Program-made: the position numbers and the translations under genes
Part shown: positions 7,059 through 15,159 of the stretch, piece by piece
Layout of the letters: the number at the start of each line of letters is the position of its first letter
Numbering within the stretch: the first letter of the stretch is position 1
Assembly: GCA_003158885.1 (NCBI GenBank)
Contig: PMLN01000245.1
Span: 774-16,240, forward strand
Source of the DNA: Anaerolineae bacterium
GTDB taxonomy: Bacteria; Chloroflexota; Anaerolineae; Anaerolineales; Villigracilaceae
DNA: 15,467 nucleotides
Reading direction: 5' to 3'
The notes under the pieces: generated by a model
The model's database searches: none
Told to the model about the DNA's origin: nothing
Seen by the model: the letters and a program-made list of their open reading frames with translations, nothing else

Positions 7059-9487
7059 AACCCAGATGGCGTAAAGTTTTTCTTGATTTGATCGAAAATA
7101 AAGCCCGCACCCTGCTGGTGGTTTTATCCATTGCCGTGGGCGTGTTTTCGATTGGCGTGATCGCGGGCGCCTATGCCATTATTTCCAATGACATGAGCGC
7201 CAGTTACGCCGCCAACCACCCCGCCAACATCGAACTGCGCATGGCGGATTTCAACGACGATGTGCTGACCTCGGTGCGTAATATGCCGGGGATTGGGAAC
7301 GCCGAAGGCCGGCGTGTGTTCAGCATCCGGGTGCATCCGCTGAACAGCACCACCTGGACGGTCATTGACCTGGTGGCGCTCAACGATTTCCCAACCAACA
7401 AGGTGGATCTGCTTACACCCCTGGCCGGGAACACAAATCCCGCCAAGCGGCAGGTGGTTTTGGAAAAGGACGCGCTCAAACAACTCAATGTGCGGGTCGG
7501 GGATCAATTGGTGTTCGAACTACCCGACGGCACCACCCAGACCATGCCGGTGGTTGGCGCGGTCGAGGACCCGACCACGGGCGCGGGCGACTTTCTTGCG
7601 CCGCCCTTCGGCTACATCTCCATGACCACACTGGAAAACTTTCAGGAGCCGGACCTTTACAATCGCGTTTACGCGACGGTAGCCCAGGGCCAGGACGATG
7701 CCGCAGCCATCAGCAAGGTCGCGGGCGATGTGAAAGACAGGTTGGTGCGCTCCGGCATACCGGTGGATCGCACATTAACCTCCAAGACACATGAACATCC
7801 CCTGGCATCCACGGTCAATGCCATTCTCGGGATCTTAATGGCGCTGGGCGTGCTGATCGTTTTCCTGTCCTCGTCATTGATCGCCAACACATTGAACGCT
7901 CTGCTCAACCAGCACCTGCGTTACATCGGTGTCATGAAACTGGTCGGCGGGCGCAACCGCCAGATCTTCATCATGTATCTGACGCTGATCGTATCCTTCG
8001 GTGCGCTGGCTTTGTTGATCGCCGTGCCGCTGGGTGGACAGGGTGCCTATGGCCTGGCCGCCTTCATTGCCAACGAGTTGCGCTTCAACCTGCTCGGCTA
8101 TCGGATCGTGCCAATTGCACTGGTGATCCAAATCCTCATCGGGGTTTTGGTTCCGCTGGTGGCCGGACTTGTGCCGGTGATGAACGGCTCGAAGGTCACC
8201 GTGCTGAAAGCCATCAGCGGCGATCTGGCGCGCGCCGAGGGCAAATCGCATCATCGCGGTCCCAAGCACGAATCGCGCTGGGAGAAATTTCAGACCAATG
8301 TCACGCTGGCGCTCTCGAAGCGCGGCATCCATATCCCGCGCCCGTTGCTGATCTCATTGCGCAACACGTTCCGCCGGCGCGGACGGCTGCTCCTGACGCT
8401 TTTCACATTGACCATGGGCGGCGCAATCTTCATTTCCGTGTTCAATGTACGCGTGACCCTGCATGATTACATCGGTGCCATCGGCAATTATTTTAAAGCC
8501 GACGTGGAGTTGGATTTCACCCAGCCCTACCGGACACACGAGATTCAACAATTGGCCCTGCAAATCCCCGGCGTGCAAAGCGTGGAAGGCTGGCAGGGAT
8601 TGAGCGCCGATATGCTGCGTCCGGACGGCTCGACCATTGATTCGTTGAACATCATCGCCCCGCCTGCCCAAAGTCCGCTCGTTCAACCGATTTTAGTTTC
8701 AGGCCGGTGGATCCAGCCGGGCGATGAACGCAAGCTCGCCATCAGCGAATCGGCTCTTTCAGATTTCCCAAATTTGAAGGCGGGAGATTTCATGCCCCTG
8801 AAGATCAACGGGCGTAAGGAACAATGGCAGGTGGTCGGCATTTTCCAGTTCGTCGGGCAGGAGGGTATTCTGGCCTATGCGCCGCTCGAATATATTTCGC
8901 AGGTCAATGATCTGGCCAATCAAGCCGTGTTGTTTCGCATCGAAACCACTCAACATGACCGCGCCTCTCAGGATAAAATGGCGGAAACGCTCGATCATTA
9001 TTTCCGCGCCAAGGGCTTCGATGTTCTCCAGTCGCAGGCGGGGCTGGCTTCGCTGGATACCGCCTCCCAAAGCCTCGACACCCTGGTGACGTTTTTGCTC
9101 ATTATGGCGCTCCTGACCGCCACGGTCGGCTCGATGGGCCTGGCCGGGACAATGGGCATGAATGTGCTCGAGCGCACGCGTGAGATCGGCATCATGCGCG
9201 CCATCGGCGCAGTGGACAGCATCATCATGCAAACGGTGATCGCGGAAGGCATGGTGATCGGCTTGATCTCATTCGGCCTGGCGATCATCCTGTCTTTCCC
9301 GTTTACCTATTTGTTGTCCTATATCGTCAGCCTGGCAGTCTTTCAAACACCCATCCAAACCGTGTTTACCTTTACCGGCTATTTGATCTGGCTGGCATTG
9401 ATTCTGGTATTGTCTGTGGTGGCAAGCATCCTGCCGGCCCGCAGTGCCGCGCGGTTGACGATCCGCGAGGTGCTGGCTTATGAATAA
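7055..9487 (+). CDS. FtsX-family ABC transporter permease, two fused halves
   Basis: 810 residues with a duplicated layout. The first half has one helix (about 19-42), an extracytoplasmic MacB-type periplasmic core domain (about 43-250), then three helices (about 252-277, 304-327, 352-375). After a charged linker (about 388-428) the second half repeats this: helix about 444-466, extracytoplasmic domain about 467-675, and helices about 676-698, 728-752 and 774-795. The cytoplasmic coupling segment ERTREIGIMRAIGA (706-719) and the C-terminal ARSAARLTIREVLAYE are typical of FtsX permeases; the first-half equivalent is the HLRYIGVMKLVGGRNRQI region. A single chain with two modules replaces a permease dimer. 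Start overlaps the previous stop as ATGA (7055-7058). Likely role: with the two ATPases and the adaptor, ATP-driven extrusion of a substrate captured at the outer membrane face. Substrate unknown. Confidence 0.93.
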   Translation: MKPRWRKVFLDLIENKARTLLVVLSIAVGVFSIGVIAGAYAIISNDMSASYAANHPANIELRMADFNDDVLTSVRNMPGIGNAEGRRVFSIRVHPLNSTTWTVIDLVALNDFPTNKVDLLTPLAGNTNPAKRQVVLEKDALKQLNVRVGDQLVFELPDGTTQTMPVVGAVEDPTTGAGDFLAPPFGYISMTTLENFQEPDLYNRVYATVAQGQDDAAAISKVAGDVKDRLVRSGIPVDRTLTSKTHEHPLASTVNAILGILMALGVLIVFLSSSLIANTLNALLNQHLRYIGVMKLVGGRNRQIFIMYLTLIVSFGALALLIAVPLGGQGAYGLAAFIANELRFNLLGYRIVPIALVIQILIGVLVPLVAGLVPVMNGSKVTVLKAISGDLARAEGKSHHRGPKHESRWEKFQTNVTLALSKRGIHIPRPLLISLRNTFRRRGRLLLTLFTLTMGGAIFISVFNVRVTLHDYIGAIGNYFKADVELDFTQPYRTHEIQQLALQIPGVQSVEGWQGLSADMLRPDGSTIDSLNIIAPPAQSPLVQPILVSGRWIQPGDERKLAISESALSDFPNLKAGDFMPLKINGRKEQWQVVGIFQFVGQEGILAYAPLEYISQVNDLANQAVLFRIETTQHDRASQDKMAETLDHYFRAKGFDVLQSQAGLASLDTASQSLDTLVTFLLIMALLTATVGSMGLAGTMGMNVLERTREIGIMRAIGAVDSIIMQTVIAEGMVIGLISFGLAIILSFPFTYLLSYIVSLAVFQTPIQTVFTFTGYLIWLALILVLSVVASILPARSAARLTIREVLAYE

Positions 9488-9489
9488 CA

Positions 9490-9549
9490 GTAGGGGCACA
9501 GCAAGACAAAGGCCAACAAAGTTGATCCATTGTTCTGCTGTGCCCTTAC
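9490..9549. repeat. Inverted repeat of the GTAGGGGCACAGCA / TGCTGTGCCCTTAC type between permease and adaptor genes
   Basis: The 20-base arms (9490-9509 and 9530-9549) match at 17 positions, with a perfect ten-base core GGGCACAGCA (9494-9503) and TGCTGTGCCC (9536-9545). The loop is 20 bases. There is no T-run after the stem, so it is not an intrinsic terminator. It most resembles a dispersed palindromic repeat. In the operon transcript it would form a stable hairpin that could protect the upstream message or lower the amount of adaptor relative to permease. The function is inferred. Confidence 0.65.
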
Positions 9550-9592
9550 CAATTCGCCATTGATGTTCGAAGATGGTGAAGAAAGGTGAAAG

Positions 9593-10753
9593 ATGAATAA
9601 GAAATTTTCAATCTACGTTTTGTTGATCGTCGCCCTGCTGATGGCAAGCTGTGGAAGTCAACCGGCTTCAACAGCGGCTACGCCCACGGCTGTACCTTCA
9701 GGCGCGGTGATTGCGGAAGGACATATCCGGCCGATGCAATCGGTCAATCTTGCGTTCCAGGGCCGCGGCTCAGTGGCCGGGATCATGGTCAAGACCGGCG
9801 ATCAGGTCAAAAAGGGCAATGCGCTGATGAAGCTGGATAGCTACGATCAGGCGGACGCTCAACTGGCCTCGGCGCAATTGGAATTAACCTCGGCGCAGCA
9901 AGCCTTCGACACGCTGATTCGCAATGCGGGCGGCGCCCGCGCCCAACTCTGGGAAGCTTATATGAATGCGCAGGTGGTACGCGAGAATGCCCAAAAGAAG
10001 TGGGATGGCTTGAACTTGCATGACATCAATATCCATATCGCGGACGCCCAGACCACCCTTCAAACCCGGCAGACCGAACTCAACGACGCACAGGCCAAAT
10101 TCGATGCAGTGCAGAACCTCGACCCGAATAGCGGACGATATAAAACCGCCTGGGATCGTCTGAGAGCCAAGCAGAAGGCCTACGATGAGGCCGTCACCAA
10201 CCTGGAGACCGATATGCGCCTGCGCGACGATCCTCAGGCGGCTTTGAATGCCACCCTGGCCGCCGAGGCGGAAGCCAAGTATCAATACGATCTCACGCTC
10301 AACGGTGCGAACACCGATCAACTTGCCCTTGCCCAGGCAACTCTCGATAATGCCAAGGCACAGGTGGCGGCGGCGCAGGATGCGCTGGGCAATTTCGAGC
10401 TCAAAGCGCCGTTCGATGGTGTGGTCGCGGATGTTAGTGTGGACCTCGGTCAGCAGGTTGGGCCGGAGACCATTGCGATCAGTGTGATCGATCCGAGTCA
10501 ATGGATTGTCGAGACCAACGACCTGACCGAATTGGAAGTTGTCCGGCTGGCGCAGGGCCAAAAGGTCACCATGGTTCCCGACGCGCTCCCCGATGTGAAG
10601 CTCACCGGCGTCATTCAAAGCATCAGCAGCGCCTTCACAAAACAAGGCGGCGACATTGTGTATAGCGTGCGCATCCTGGTGGATAACCCGCTTGACCCAC
10701 GCATCCGCTGGGGCATGACGGTCGAAGCCACCTTTGCCTCTCTCCCCAAATAG
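9593..10753 (+). CDS. HlyD/MacA-type membrane-fusion (adaptor) lipoprotein
   Basis: 386 residues. The N-terminus is a lipoprotein signal: KK, a hydrophobic stretch (about 5-17), then MASC with Cys20 as the likely lipidated residue, followed by a Ser/Thr/Pro/Ala-rich linker. The first half of the lipoyl-like hairpin domain lies at about 38-82 (VAGIMVKTGDQVKKG), a long Ala/Gln/Leu-rich coiled-coil hairpin at about 84-265, the second lipoyl half at about 266-300 (LKAPFDGVVADVSVDLGQQVG), and a beta-barrel domain at about 300-383. These adaptors dock on the permease's outer domains and extend the export path. The ATG has a good ribosome site (AAAGGTGA, four bases upstream). The gene follows the permease after 105 bases containing an inverted repeat and is most likely the fourth gene of the same operon. 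No TolC-like partner is seen here. Confidence 0.92.
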   Translation: MNKKFSIYVLLIVALLMASCGSQPASTAATPTAVPSGAVIAEGHIRPMQSVNLAFQGRGSVAGIMVKTGDQVKKGNALMKLDSYDQADAQLASAQLELTSAQQAFDTLIRNAGGARAQLWEAYMNAQVVRENAQKKWDGLNLHDINIHIADAQTTLQTRQTELNDAQAKFDAVQNLDPNSGRYKTAWDRLRAKQKAYDEAVTNLETDMRLRDDPQAALNATLAAEAEAKYQYDLTLNGANTDQLALAQATLDNAKAQVAAAQDALGNFELKAPFDGVVADVSVDLGQQVGPETIAISVIDPSQWIVETNDLTELEVVRLAQGQKVTMVPDALPDVKLTGVIQSISSAFTKQGGDIVYSVRILVDNPLDPRIRWGMTVEATFASLPK

Positions 10754-10798
10754 AAACTGGTATCTAACCTTATGCAGAACATCAAGTGTTACGAAAGA

Positions 10799-12202
10799 TC
10801 AAGCCTCCGGCCATGTGCGTGCCTGATAGAAGCACCACCTTCCCAAAACTTCTTCTATCAGGATAATCAAGAAGACGGCCAGACCGGTGGCTGCCCCGAA
10901 CCAGCCGGGCATGAAGAATAGAATTGCACATCCGATCATGCCTGCCAGGATCAGCCCTAACTGTATTCTTCCCCATTTAAAGGAAAGGGGCCGGATTATT
11001 GTAATCGCTGCCTGCGCGCCCAACAAGAGAATGACGATGCATCCTGCCAGTGTCCATTCAAGCACCGGAACATGCGTCCATGTGGAAATGGGCAGCACTC
11101 CGAGAATACCGAGCAGCGCCGCGCTGATAAAGAAACGAGCCTGGGTCCGCCATGAATTCCAAACGGGGACCGCTGGCAGGCGATATACGCGCGACATGCC
11201 ATAGATCAGAACCAACCCGATCCAGGCGCTGAGCCAATTTAAGATGAAGAGGTTGGTATGCAAGATCATGCTTGTCAGTGTCACAAGCCAACCGGCGCCG
11301 AATAGGATCGTCAATAAGATTTCCTTGCTCAACCAGGATTTCCGCAAATGATTAAGCACGCGCCAGGCATTTCGCTTTGTACCCAAATGAGCGAAGGAAG
11401 CCAGCATGCCCGCACCCAGGCAAAGGCCGATCCACAGCATGGACAATAGCTGGGGGGCATCATGGAACAGCCATAACATCGCCCAAAAGCCGCCAACCGC
11501 CATTTGAACGAGCAGGGTGAATGCGACCAGCGGCGCTTCCTCCCATCCCGAAGTTTGCTGCGGATGAACTTCTTCCCGGTTGGCTAGGAACTTCTCTTGT
11601 GTAAGCTTCATGGCCGCGTGAGGTTTGATGACCAGACGCGGCCCTGTGCGTGAACGATCCGACATGGGATAAGGATGTTCGGTGGCGGGGATTTCCCACA
11701 AAGCCATCCCGTCCCCCTCGTACCCCTTTTCCCCTTCCCCCTGTACTACAGCATAATCCAATACCCTCAGCGGACAAGCAGAGACACAGGCGGGAGGCAA
11801 ACCTAAATCCAAATTATCATAACAAAAATTGCACTTGGTCATAGCGCCGGCGGCTTCATCGTATTGCGGTGCGCCATAAGGACAAGCCCAGACGCAATAT
11901 CCACAGCCAACGCATTTGGATGAATCCAACAGAACGAGGCCGTCTGCCCTTACCGTGTATGCATCCACCGGGCAAACTCCTGCGCATTTCGGATGGACAC
12001 AATGATTACATGAAAGCGACAGGTTGTAGGCGAAGACCGTATTGTTCCAGGCCGGGCCTGCCTGTTTCCACTCGCCGCCGGATACTTCATACACGCGTCT
12101 CCACAGCACGCCAAGAGGAAGTTGATTCTTGTCCTTGCAGGCGGCCTGGCAGGCCTTGCAGCCCGAACAGGCGGAAGCATCCAGCAGGAAGACGTAGCTC
12201 AT
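10799..12202 (-). CDS. DMSO-reductase-family electron-transfer and membrane-anchor subunit (DmsB-DmsC fusion)
   Basis: 467 residues. The first 150 are a ferredoxin-like DmsB module with sixteen cysteines in four groups: C12-15-18-22, C65-68-73-77, C97-100-103-107 and C124-127-139-143. These can bind four [4Fe-4S] clusters that pass electrons between quinol and the molybdenum subunit. A linker (about 150-218) follows. From about 222 on there is a DmsC-type anchor with about eight helices (near 225-245, 252-272, 293-313, 318-338, 355-372, 380-402, 414-431 and 434-450), which should hold the quinol site. DmsB and DmsC are separate proteins in E. coli, so this is a fusion. The start overlaps the stop of the catalytic subunit as ATGA (12199-12202). 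Residues 154-165 (QGEGEKGYEGDG) are low-complexity and come from a pyrimidine-rich tract. The gene converges on the adaptor gene with 45 bases between them and no clear terminator. Confidence 0.92.
   Translation of the reverse strand: MSYVFLLDASACSGCKACQAACKDKNQLPLGVLWRRVYEVSGGEWKQAGPAWNNTVFAYNLSLSCNHCVHPKCAGVCPVDAYTVRADGLVLLDSSKCVGCGYCVWACPYGAPQYDEAAGAMTKCNFCYDNLDLGLPPACVSACPLRVLDYAVVQGEGEKGYEGDGMALWEIPATEHPYPMSDRSRTGPRLVIKPHAAMKLTQEKFLANREEVHPQQTSGWEEAPLVAFTLLVQMAVGGFWAMLWLFHDAPQLLSMLWIGLCLGAGMLASFAHLGTKRNAWRVLNHLRKSWLSKEILLTILFGAGWLVTLTSMILHTNLFILNWLSAWIGLVLIYGMSRVYRLPAVPVWNSWRTQARFFISAALLGILGVLPISTWTHVPVLEWTLAGCIVILLLGAQAAITIIRPLSFKWGRIQLGLILAGMIGCAILFFMPGWFGAATGLAVFLIILIEEVLGRWCFYQARTWPEA
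11708..11743. repeat. Pyrimidine-rich low-complexity tract inside the FeS/anchor-subunit gene
   Basis: The plus strand reads as C/T runs, again containing CCCTTTTCCCCT (11724-11735). It encodes QGEGEKGYEGDG (residues 154-165) in the linker between the ferredoxin module and the membrane anchor. Both copies of the 12-mer are translated in the same frame as Gly-Glu-Lys-Gly. Confidence 0.6.
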
Positions 12203-14604
12203 TTCAAGTTCCGACCATTGACCATAGACCGCAGACCGTCAAGCACAGTCCACCGTCTACCGTCCACGGTCCGCTCCACTTCCACCATGATCGTGTGCTG
12301 GGCAGTGGCAAATGCAAAAGGCGTCCAGCGCTGAGAGGTCAGCACATTGATACACCCGCCGCGGTCCACGCCGTTTTCATCCGGCTCGAACCATGCTCCC
12401 TGCGGGATATCAATCACGCCGGGCATAATGCGGACTGTGAGACGGCAGGGCAGGATCAATGCGCCGCGGTCATTAAAGACTTTGACGAGATCACCTTCCT
12501 GGATGCCGCGCGGCGCGGCATCCAGGGGATTAATGAAAACACGCTGCGGAAAGGCTTCCTCGAGCCAGTCATTATTATCGTGCGTGGAATGGACGCGGTG
12601 AAGCGTGTGATGCCCAATCGCTTGCAGTGGATATTTTTCCACCATTGCCTGTGCATCATCCTCATCTCCCTTTTCCCCTATCCCCTTTCCCTTCTCGATA
12701 GCAAACGGACTTTCCCACTCCTGAATATACTTCGGTAGAGCAGGAATCTCTTCAGGATTATTCAAGTCGAAGAGCTGTTTGGAGAAGATTTCTATTTTGC
12801 CCGAAGGTGTGCTCAACGGATGCTTTTCCGGGTCGCGGCGAAAATCGGCAAAGGCAATCGCCGGCCGTAAGGCAGGACGCGTCCATGCACCCAGGTTCTG
12901 TTCCATAAATTCATCAAAGCTGGGCAATTCGGGAAAGCGCAATCGCCGGAATTCATCGAGGCAAAATTCAACCCAACCCTTTTCATCGCGGCCTTCGGTG
13001 AAGGCTTCACCGATCCCCAATCGTCCGGCAAGTTCGGCGCAGATGCGATAATCGGATTTACACTCGCCCGGCGGTTCGACCAGTTTGGGCTGCAGAATCA
13101 CTTCGTCGCCGTATTTCCAACCGTCCTCCACGCCCCAGGTCTCGAACTGGGTGCAGGCGGGCAGAAGCAGATCGGCAAATTTACCGGTGGGGGTCAGGAA
13201 ATTATCCTGTACGGCGATGAACTCCACTTTCGATTCGTCACGCAAAATTTCCGTCGTGCGGTTGATATCGGCGTGCTGGTTAATCAGGCAATTTGTGGCA
13301 ACGGCATAAATTAATTTGATGTCGTTATCGAGCCGTTCCGCGCCGCGCACGCCATCCGCACTGGTCATGCTTTTTCCGCGCATACAAGCTTCGCTCCACA
13401 GAAAGACCGGGATTTCTGCTTTAACCGGATTCTCCCCGCTTGGGAAGACCGTCCATAAACCGCCGCCATCTTCGGCTTGCAATCCCAGGCCGCTGGCCCA
13501 GCCGCCCGGTATGCCCACATTACCGGTGATGGCCGCCAGTACGCAGCCGGCGCGCACCACCTGCTCGCCGTAGGCGCGCCTCTGCATCCCATAACCTTGA
13601 TAAAGCACTGCCGGTTTGATCTCGGCATATTCGTGCGCAATGCGGGCGATGGTCCGCGCCGGGACGGCAGTAATGGCTTCTGCCCATTGAGGCGTCTTGG
13701 CTATACCGTCGCGCTTGCCAAGGATGTAATCGCTGTAACTCTCCGCGCCATCCACCGGCATTTGATTTGCATCGAAACCAACGCAATGTGTGCGCACAAA
13801 CTCGGTATCGTACAGATTCTCGCTGAGCATCACATATGCCATGGCGCTCATCATGGCCGCATCGGTGCCGGGTCGAATGGGGATCCACTCGTCAGCCAGG
13901 GAGGCGGCGCTGAGCGAGTAGCGCGGGTCAATGCAGACGACGCGTGCGCCCGCCTGCCGCGCTAACTTGATAAAGTAATCGCTGTTGGTGCCGTCGCGCA
14001 TTTCGGCGGGGTTCCAACTCCACATTAAAATATATTTGGCGTTGAGCCAATCCTGCCTTTGATTTCCGGTCACCAGCGTGCCGTACACCGTGGGCGTGGC
14101 CAGGTTGGTGGCGCCCCACGAATACGAGTTATAAATTCCCAAACAGCCGCCGAATAGATTCATAAGCCGGCGCGCCACGTGAGAACCGTTCAACTGGTTG
14201 TAAGAGCCTGTTCCATAGGGGACGAATAAAGCCGAGTTGCCATACTTCGCTTTGACGCGTTGCATTTGGCGGACCAGGGTATCCAACGCTTCATCCCATG
14301 AAATGGATACGAACTTCCCCTCGCCGCGTTTGCCGGTGCGCTTGAGCGGGGTCATCAAGCGGTCGGGATGGTATTGGCGGCGCAGATACGAACGCCCGCG
14401 CACGCAGGCGCGTAATTGGGGCGCGGCGATTGAATCGGGACGATCATCGGCATCAAGACGTATGATGCGGCCATCCTGAACGTGCGCGACCAACAAACAC
14501 CGTCCGCCGCAGTTGTGGGCGGGACAGCCGACCCTTATTTTTGTAATGAGTGAGGAGGGAGGCGCTTTTTGTTCCCGTACTTGCTTCTTGAACGATAGGC
14601 TCAT
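12199..14604 (-). CDS. Molybdopterin oxidoreductase, DMSO-reductase-type catalytic subunit (DmsA-like)
   Basis: 801 residues from the ATG at 14604. A [4Fe-4S] motif stands at the front (C27-x4-C32-x3-C36, then C67), followed by the bis-molybdopterin guanine dinucleotide enzyme fold. In the segment NSYSWGATN (159-167), S162 sits where Ser ligates molybdenum in DMSO, TMAO and biotin-sulfoxide reductases. Conserved cofactor-binding stretches include MWSWNPAEMRDGTNSDYF (194-211), CIDPR (224-228) and the C-terminal region VFINPLDAAPRGIQEGDLVKVFNDRG. The subunit should reduce an S- or N-oxide, or a related substrate, using electrons from the fused partner encoded just downstream. No twin-arginine signal is visible, unlike E. 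coli DmsA, so the active site may face the cytoplasm. The frame is open up to a TTG at 14670, but ATG 14604 was preferred; neither has a good ribosome site. The last 23 residues derive from repeat-like DNA. The exact substrate is uncertain. Confidence 0.9.
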   Translation of the reverse strand: MSLSFKKQVREQKAPPSSLITKIRVGCPAHNCGGRCLLVAHVQDGRIIRLDADDRPDSIAAPQLRACVRGRSYLRRQYHPDRLMTPLKRTGKRGEGKFVSISWDEALDTLVRQMQRVKAKYGNSALFVPYGTGSYNQLNGSHVARRLMNLFGGCLGIYNSYSWGATNLATPTVYGTLVTGNQRQDWLNAKYILMWSWNPAEMRDGTNSDYFIKLARQAGARVVCIDPRYSLSAASLADEWIPIRPGTDAAMMSAMAYVMLSENLYDTEFVRTHCVGFDANQMPVDGAESYSDYILGKRDGIAKTPQWAEAITAVPARTIARIAHEYAEIKPAVLYQGYGMQRRAYGEQVVRAGCVLAAITGNVGIPGGWASGLGLQAEDGGGLWTVFPSGENPVKAEIPVFLWSEACMRGKSMTSADGVRGAERLDNDIKLIYAVATNCLINQHADINRTTEILRDESKVEFIAVQDNFLTPTGKFADLLLPACTQFETWGVEDGWKYGDEVILQPKLVEPPGECKSDYRICAELAGRLGIGEAFTEGRDEKGWVEFCLDEFRRLRFPELPSFDEFMEQNLGAWTRPALRPAIAFADFRRDPEKHPLSTPSGKIEIFSKQLFDLNNPEEIPALPKYIQEWESPFAIEKGKGIGEKGDEDDAQAMVEKYPLQAIGHHTLHRVHSTHDNNDWLEEAFPQRVFINPLDAAPRGIQEGDLVKVFNDRGALILPCRLTVRIMPGVIDIPQGAWFEPDENGVDRGGCINVLTSQRWTPFAFATAQHTIMVEVERTVDGRRWTVLDGLRSMVNGRNLK
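12208..12277. repeat. GACCGT/ACGGTC-type degenerate repeat forming the 3' end of the molybdopterin-subunit gene
   Basis: The plus strand shows recurring GACC-A/G, ACCGTC and CCACGGTC words, for example GACCGTC (12235-12241), CCGTCTACCGTCC and then CACGGTC, giving both direct and inverted repetition. It codes for the last 23-25 residues of the molybdopterin subunit, beyond the part that looks conserved. Intergenic-type repeat DNA has apparently been taken into the reading frame. Confidence 0.5.
12655..12696. repeat. Pyrimidine-rich low-complexity tract inside the molybdopterin-subunit gene
   Basis: The plus strand is almost pure C/T with runs such as CCCTTTTCCCCT (12668-12679). On the coding strand it is read as a Glu/Lys/Gly/Asp segment (residues 637-650, EKGKGIGEKGDEDD). 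It lies between conserved parts of the enzyme, so it is probably a surface-loop insertion. The same 12-mer recurs in the neighbouring gene. Confidence 0.6.
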
Positions 14605-14630
14605 GGGATAAGTGTAGGACGAATGAGCCT
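14597..14630 (-). promoter_or_regulatory. Hairpin with the dmsA-like start codon in its stem
   Basis: AGGCTCAT (14597-14604) and ATGAGCCT (14623-14630) are perfect eight-base complements around 18 bases. In the minus-strand message the downstream arm contains the chosen ATG of the molybdopterin subunit (14604-14602), so folding would hide the start codon. No Shine-Dalgarno motif is seen in the loop. Translational control is possible. If the true start is the upstream TTG, the hairpin would simply lie in the coding region. Confidence 0.4.
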
Positions 14631-14712
14631 GGAAGGATAGTGATGGAATTCCCTCCGGCAGGGTGAACAAAATCGCTGGCGGTTTCTTAGATTGCCCAAA
14701 GGGACTTGCAGT

Positions 14713-15132
14713 TCAAAAATGTTCCTGCTGTGCAGTTTCCAGGATCCCCGCTCGTTGTTCCAAAGATAGTTCAGCATATTCTGAGTTTTGATCGCCGGTA
14801 TCGCAATTTTCCACCAGAAGAACAGATGCGTCGCGGCTGAGCAGAACCGCATGCCATGTCTTGCATTTTACATTGTAGAGCCGGCCGGTTTCCATGGGCT
14901 GCGGTATGGCGCCCTCACACTTCGAGGCGTTGCCTCCCAGGACCAACGTTCCACGCCCGCATAACAAGACGAATACCTCATCCGTCTCCATATGACGTTC
15001 CATGGCTTTAATGTGATCCGGCTTAAGCTCATCCAGATAGCGCAGCATGGCCACGCGCCAGCTTCCGAAGAAGATCAGCGGTTTAAATCCCTCTCCATCA
15101 AAATCACGAATTTCAAGAATCGATTCATCCAT
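14713..15132 (-). CDS. Small single-domain cupin protein
   Basis: 139 residues, one cupin barrel. The first cupin motif is recognisable as RHMETDEVFVLLCGRG (46-61), with H47 and E52 as likely metal ligands; the second is in VKCKTWHAVLL (88-98) with H94. The pattern SWRVAMLRY, then the cupin core, then a closing LLVENCDTGDQNS resembles a family of uncharacterised small cupins found near carbohydrate genes; I recall this family but cannot confirm it here. It starts 27 bases after the GH94 phosphorylase stop, so the two are probably co-transcribed. A role in sugar binding, isomerisation or sensing is only a guess. The ribosome site is weak (GTGGTG region). A gap of 108 bases with no clear terminator separates it from the molybdopterin gene downstream. 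Confidence 0.82.
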   Translation of the reverse strand: MDESILEIRDFDGEGFKPLIFFGSWRVAMLRYLDELKPDHIKAMERHMETDEVFVLLCGRGTLVLGGNASKCEGAIPQPMETGRLYNVKCKTWHAVLLSRDASVLLVENCDTGDQNSEYAELSLEQRAGILETAQQEHF

Positions 15133-15159
15133 ATTGCACCACTATTCATCCAATCTGTC

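Noticed and set aside
9884..10645. 253-codon open frame on the minus strand
   Set aside because: It is antisense to the adaptor gene, whose lipobox, lipoyl halves and coiled coil are clear. No ribosome site or domain supports the antisense frame.
10754..10798. Gap between the convergent adaptor and anchor-subunit genes, checked for a bidirectional terminator
   Set aside because: No inverted repeat with a T-run was found in these 45 bases.
11869..12738. 289-codon open frame on the plus strand
   Set aside because: It spans the antisense of the junction between the two oxidoreductase subunits. Its protein is Arg/Pro/His-rich without motif and includes translated repeat DNA.
14605..14670. Upstream extension of the molybdopterin subunit to a TTG at 14670
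   Set aside because: The extra 22 residues contain no Tat or other signal, the TTG has no ribosome site, and the GGAGG at 14652-14657 lies inside this extension with no in-frame start at proper spacing after it. It cannot be fully excluded.
14601..14852. 83-codon open frame on the minus strand overlapping the cupin gene
   Set aside because: It overlaps the 3' end of the cupin and the start of the molybdopterin gene in another frame. The composition is random and there is no motif.
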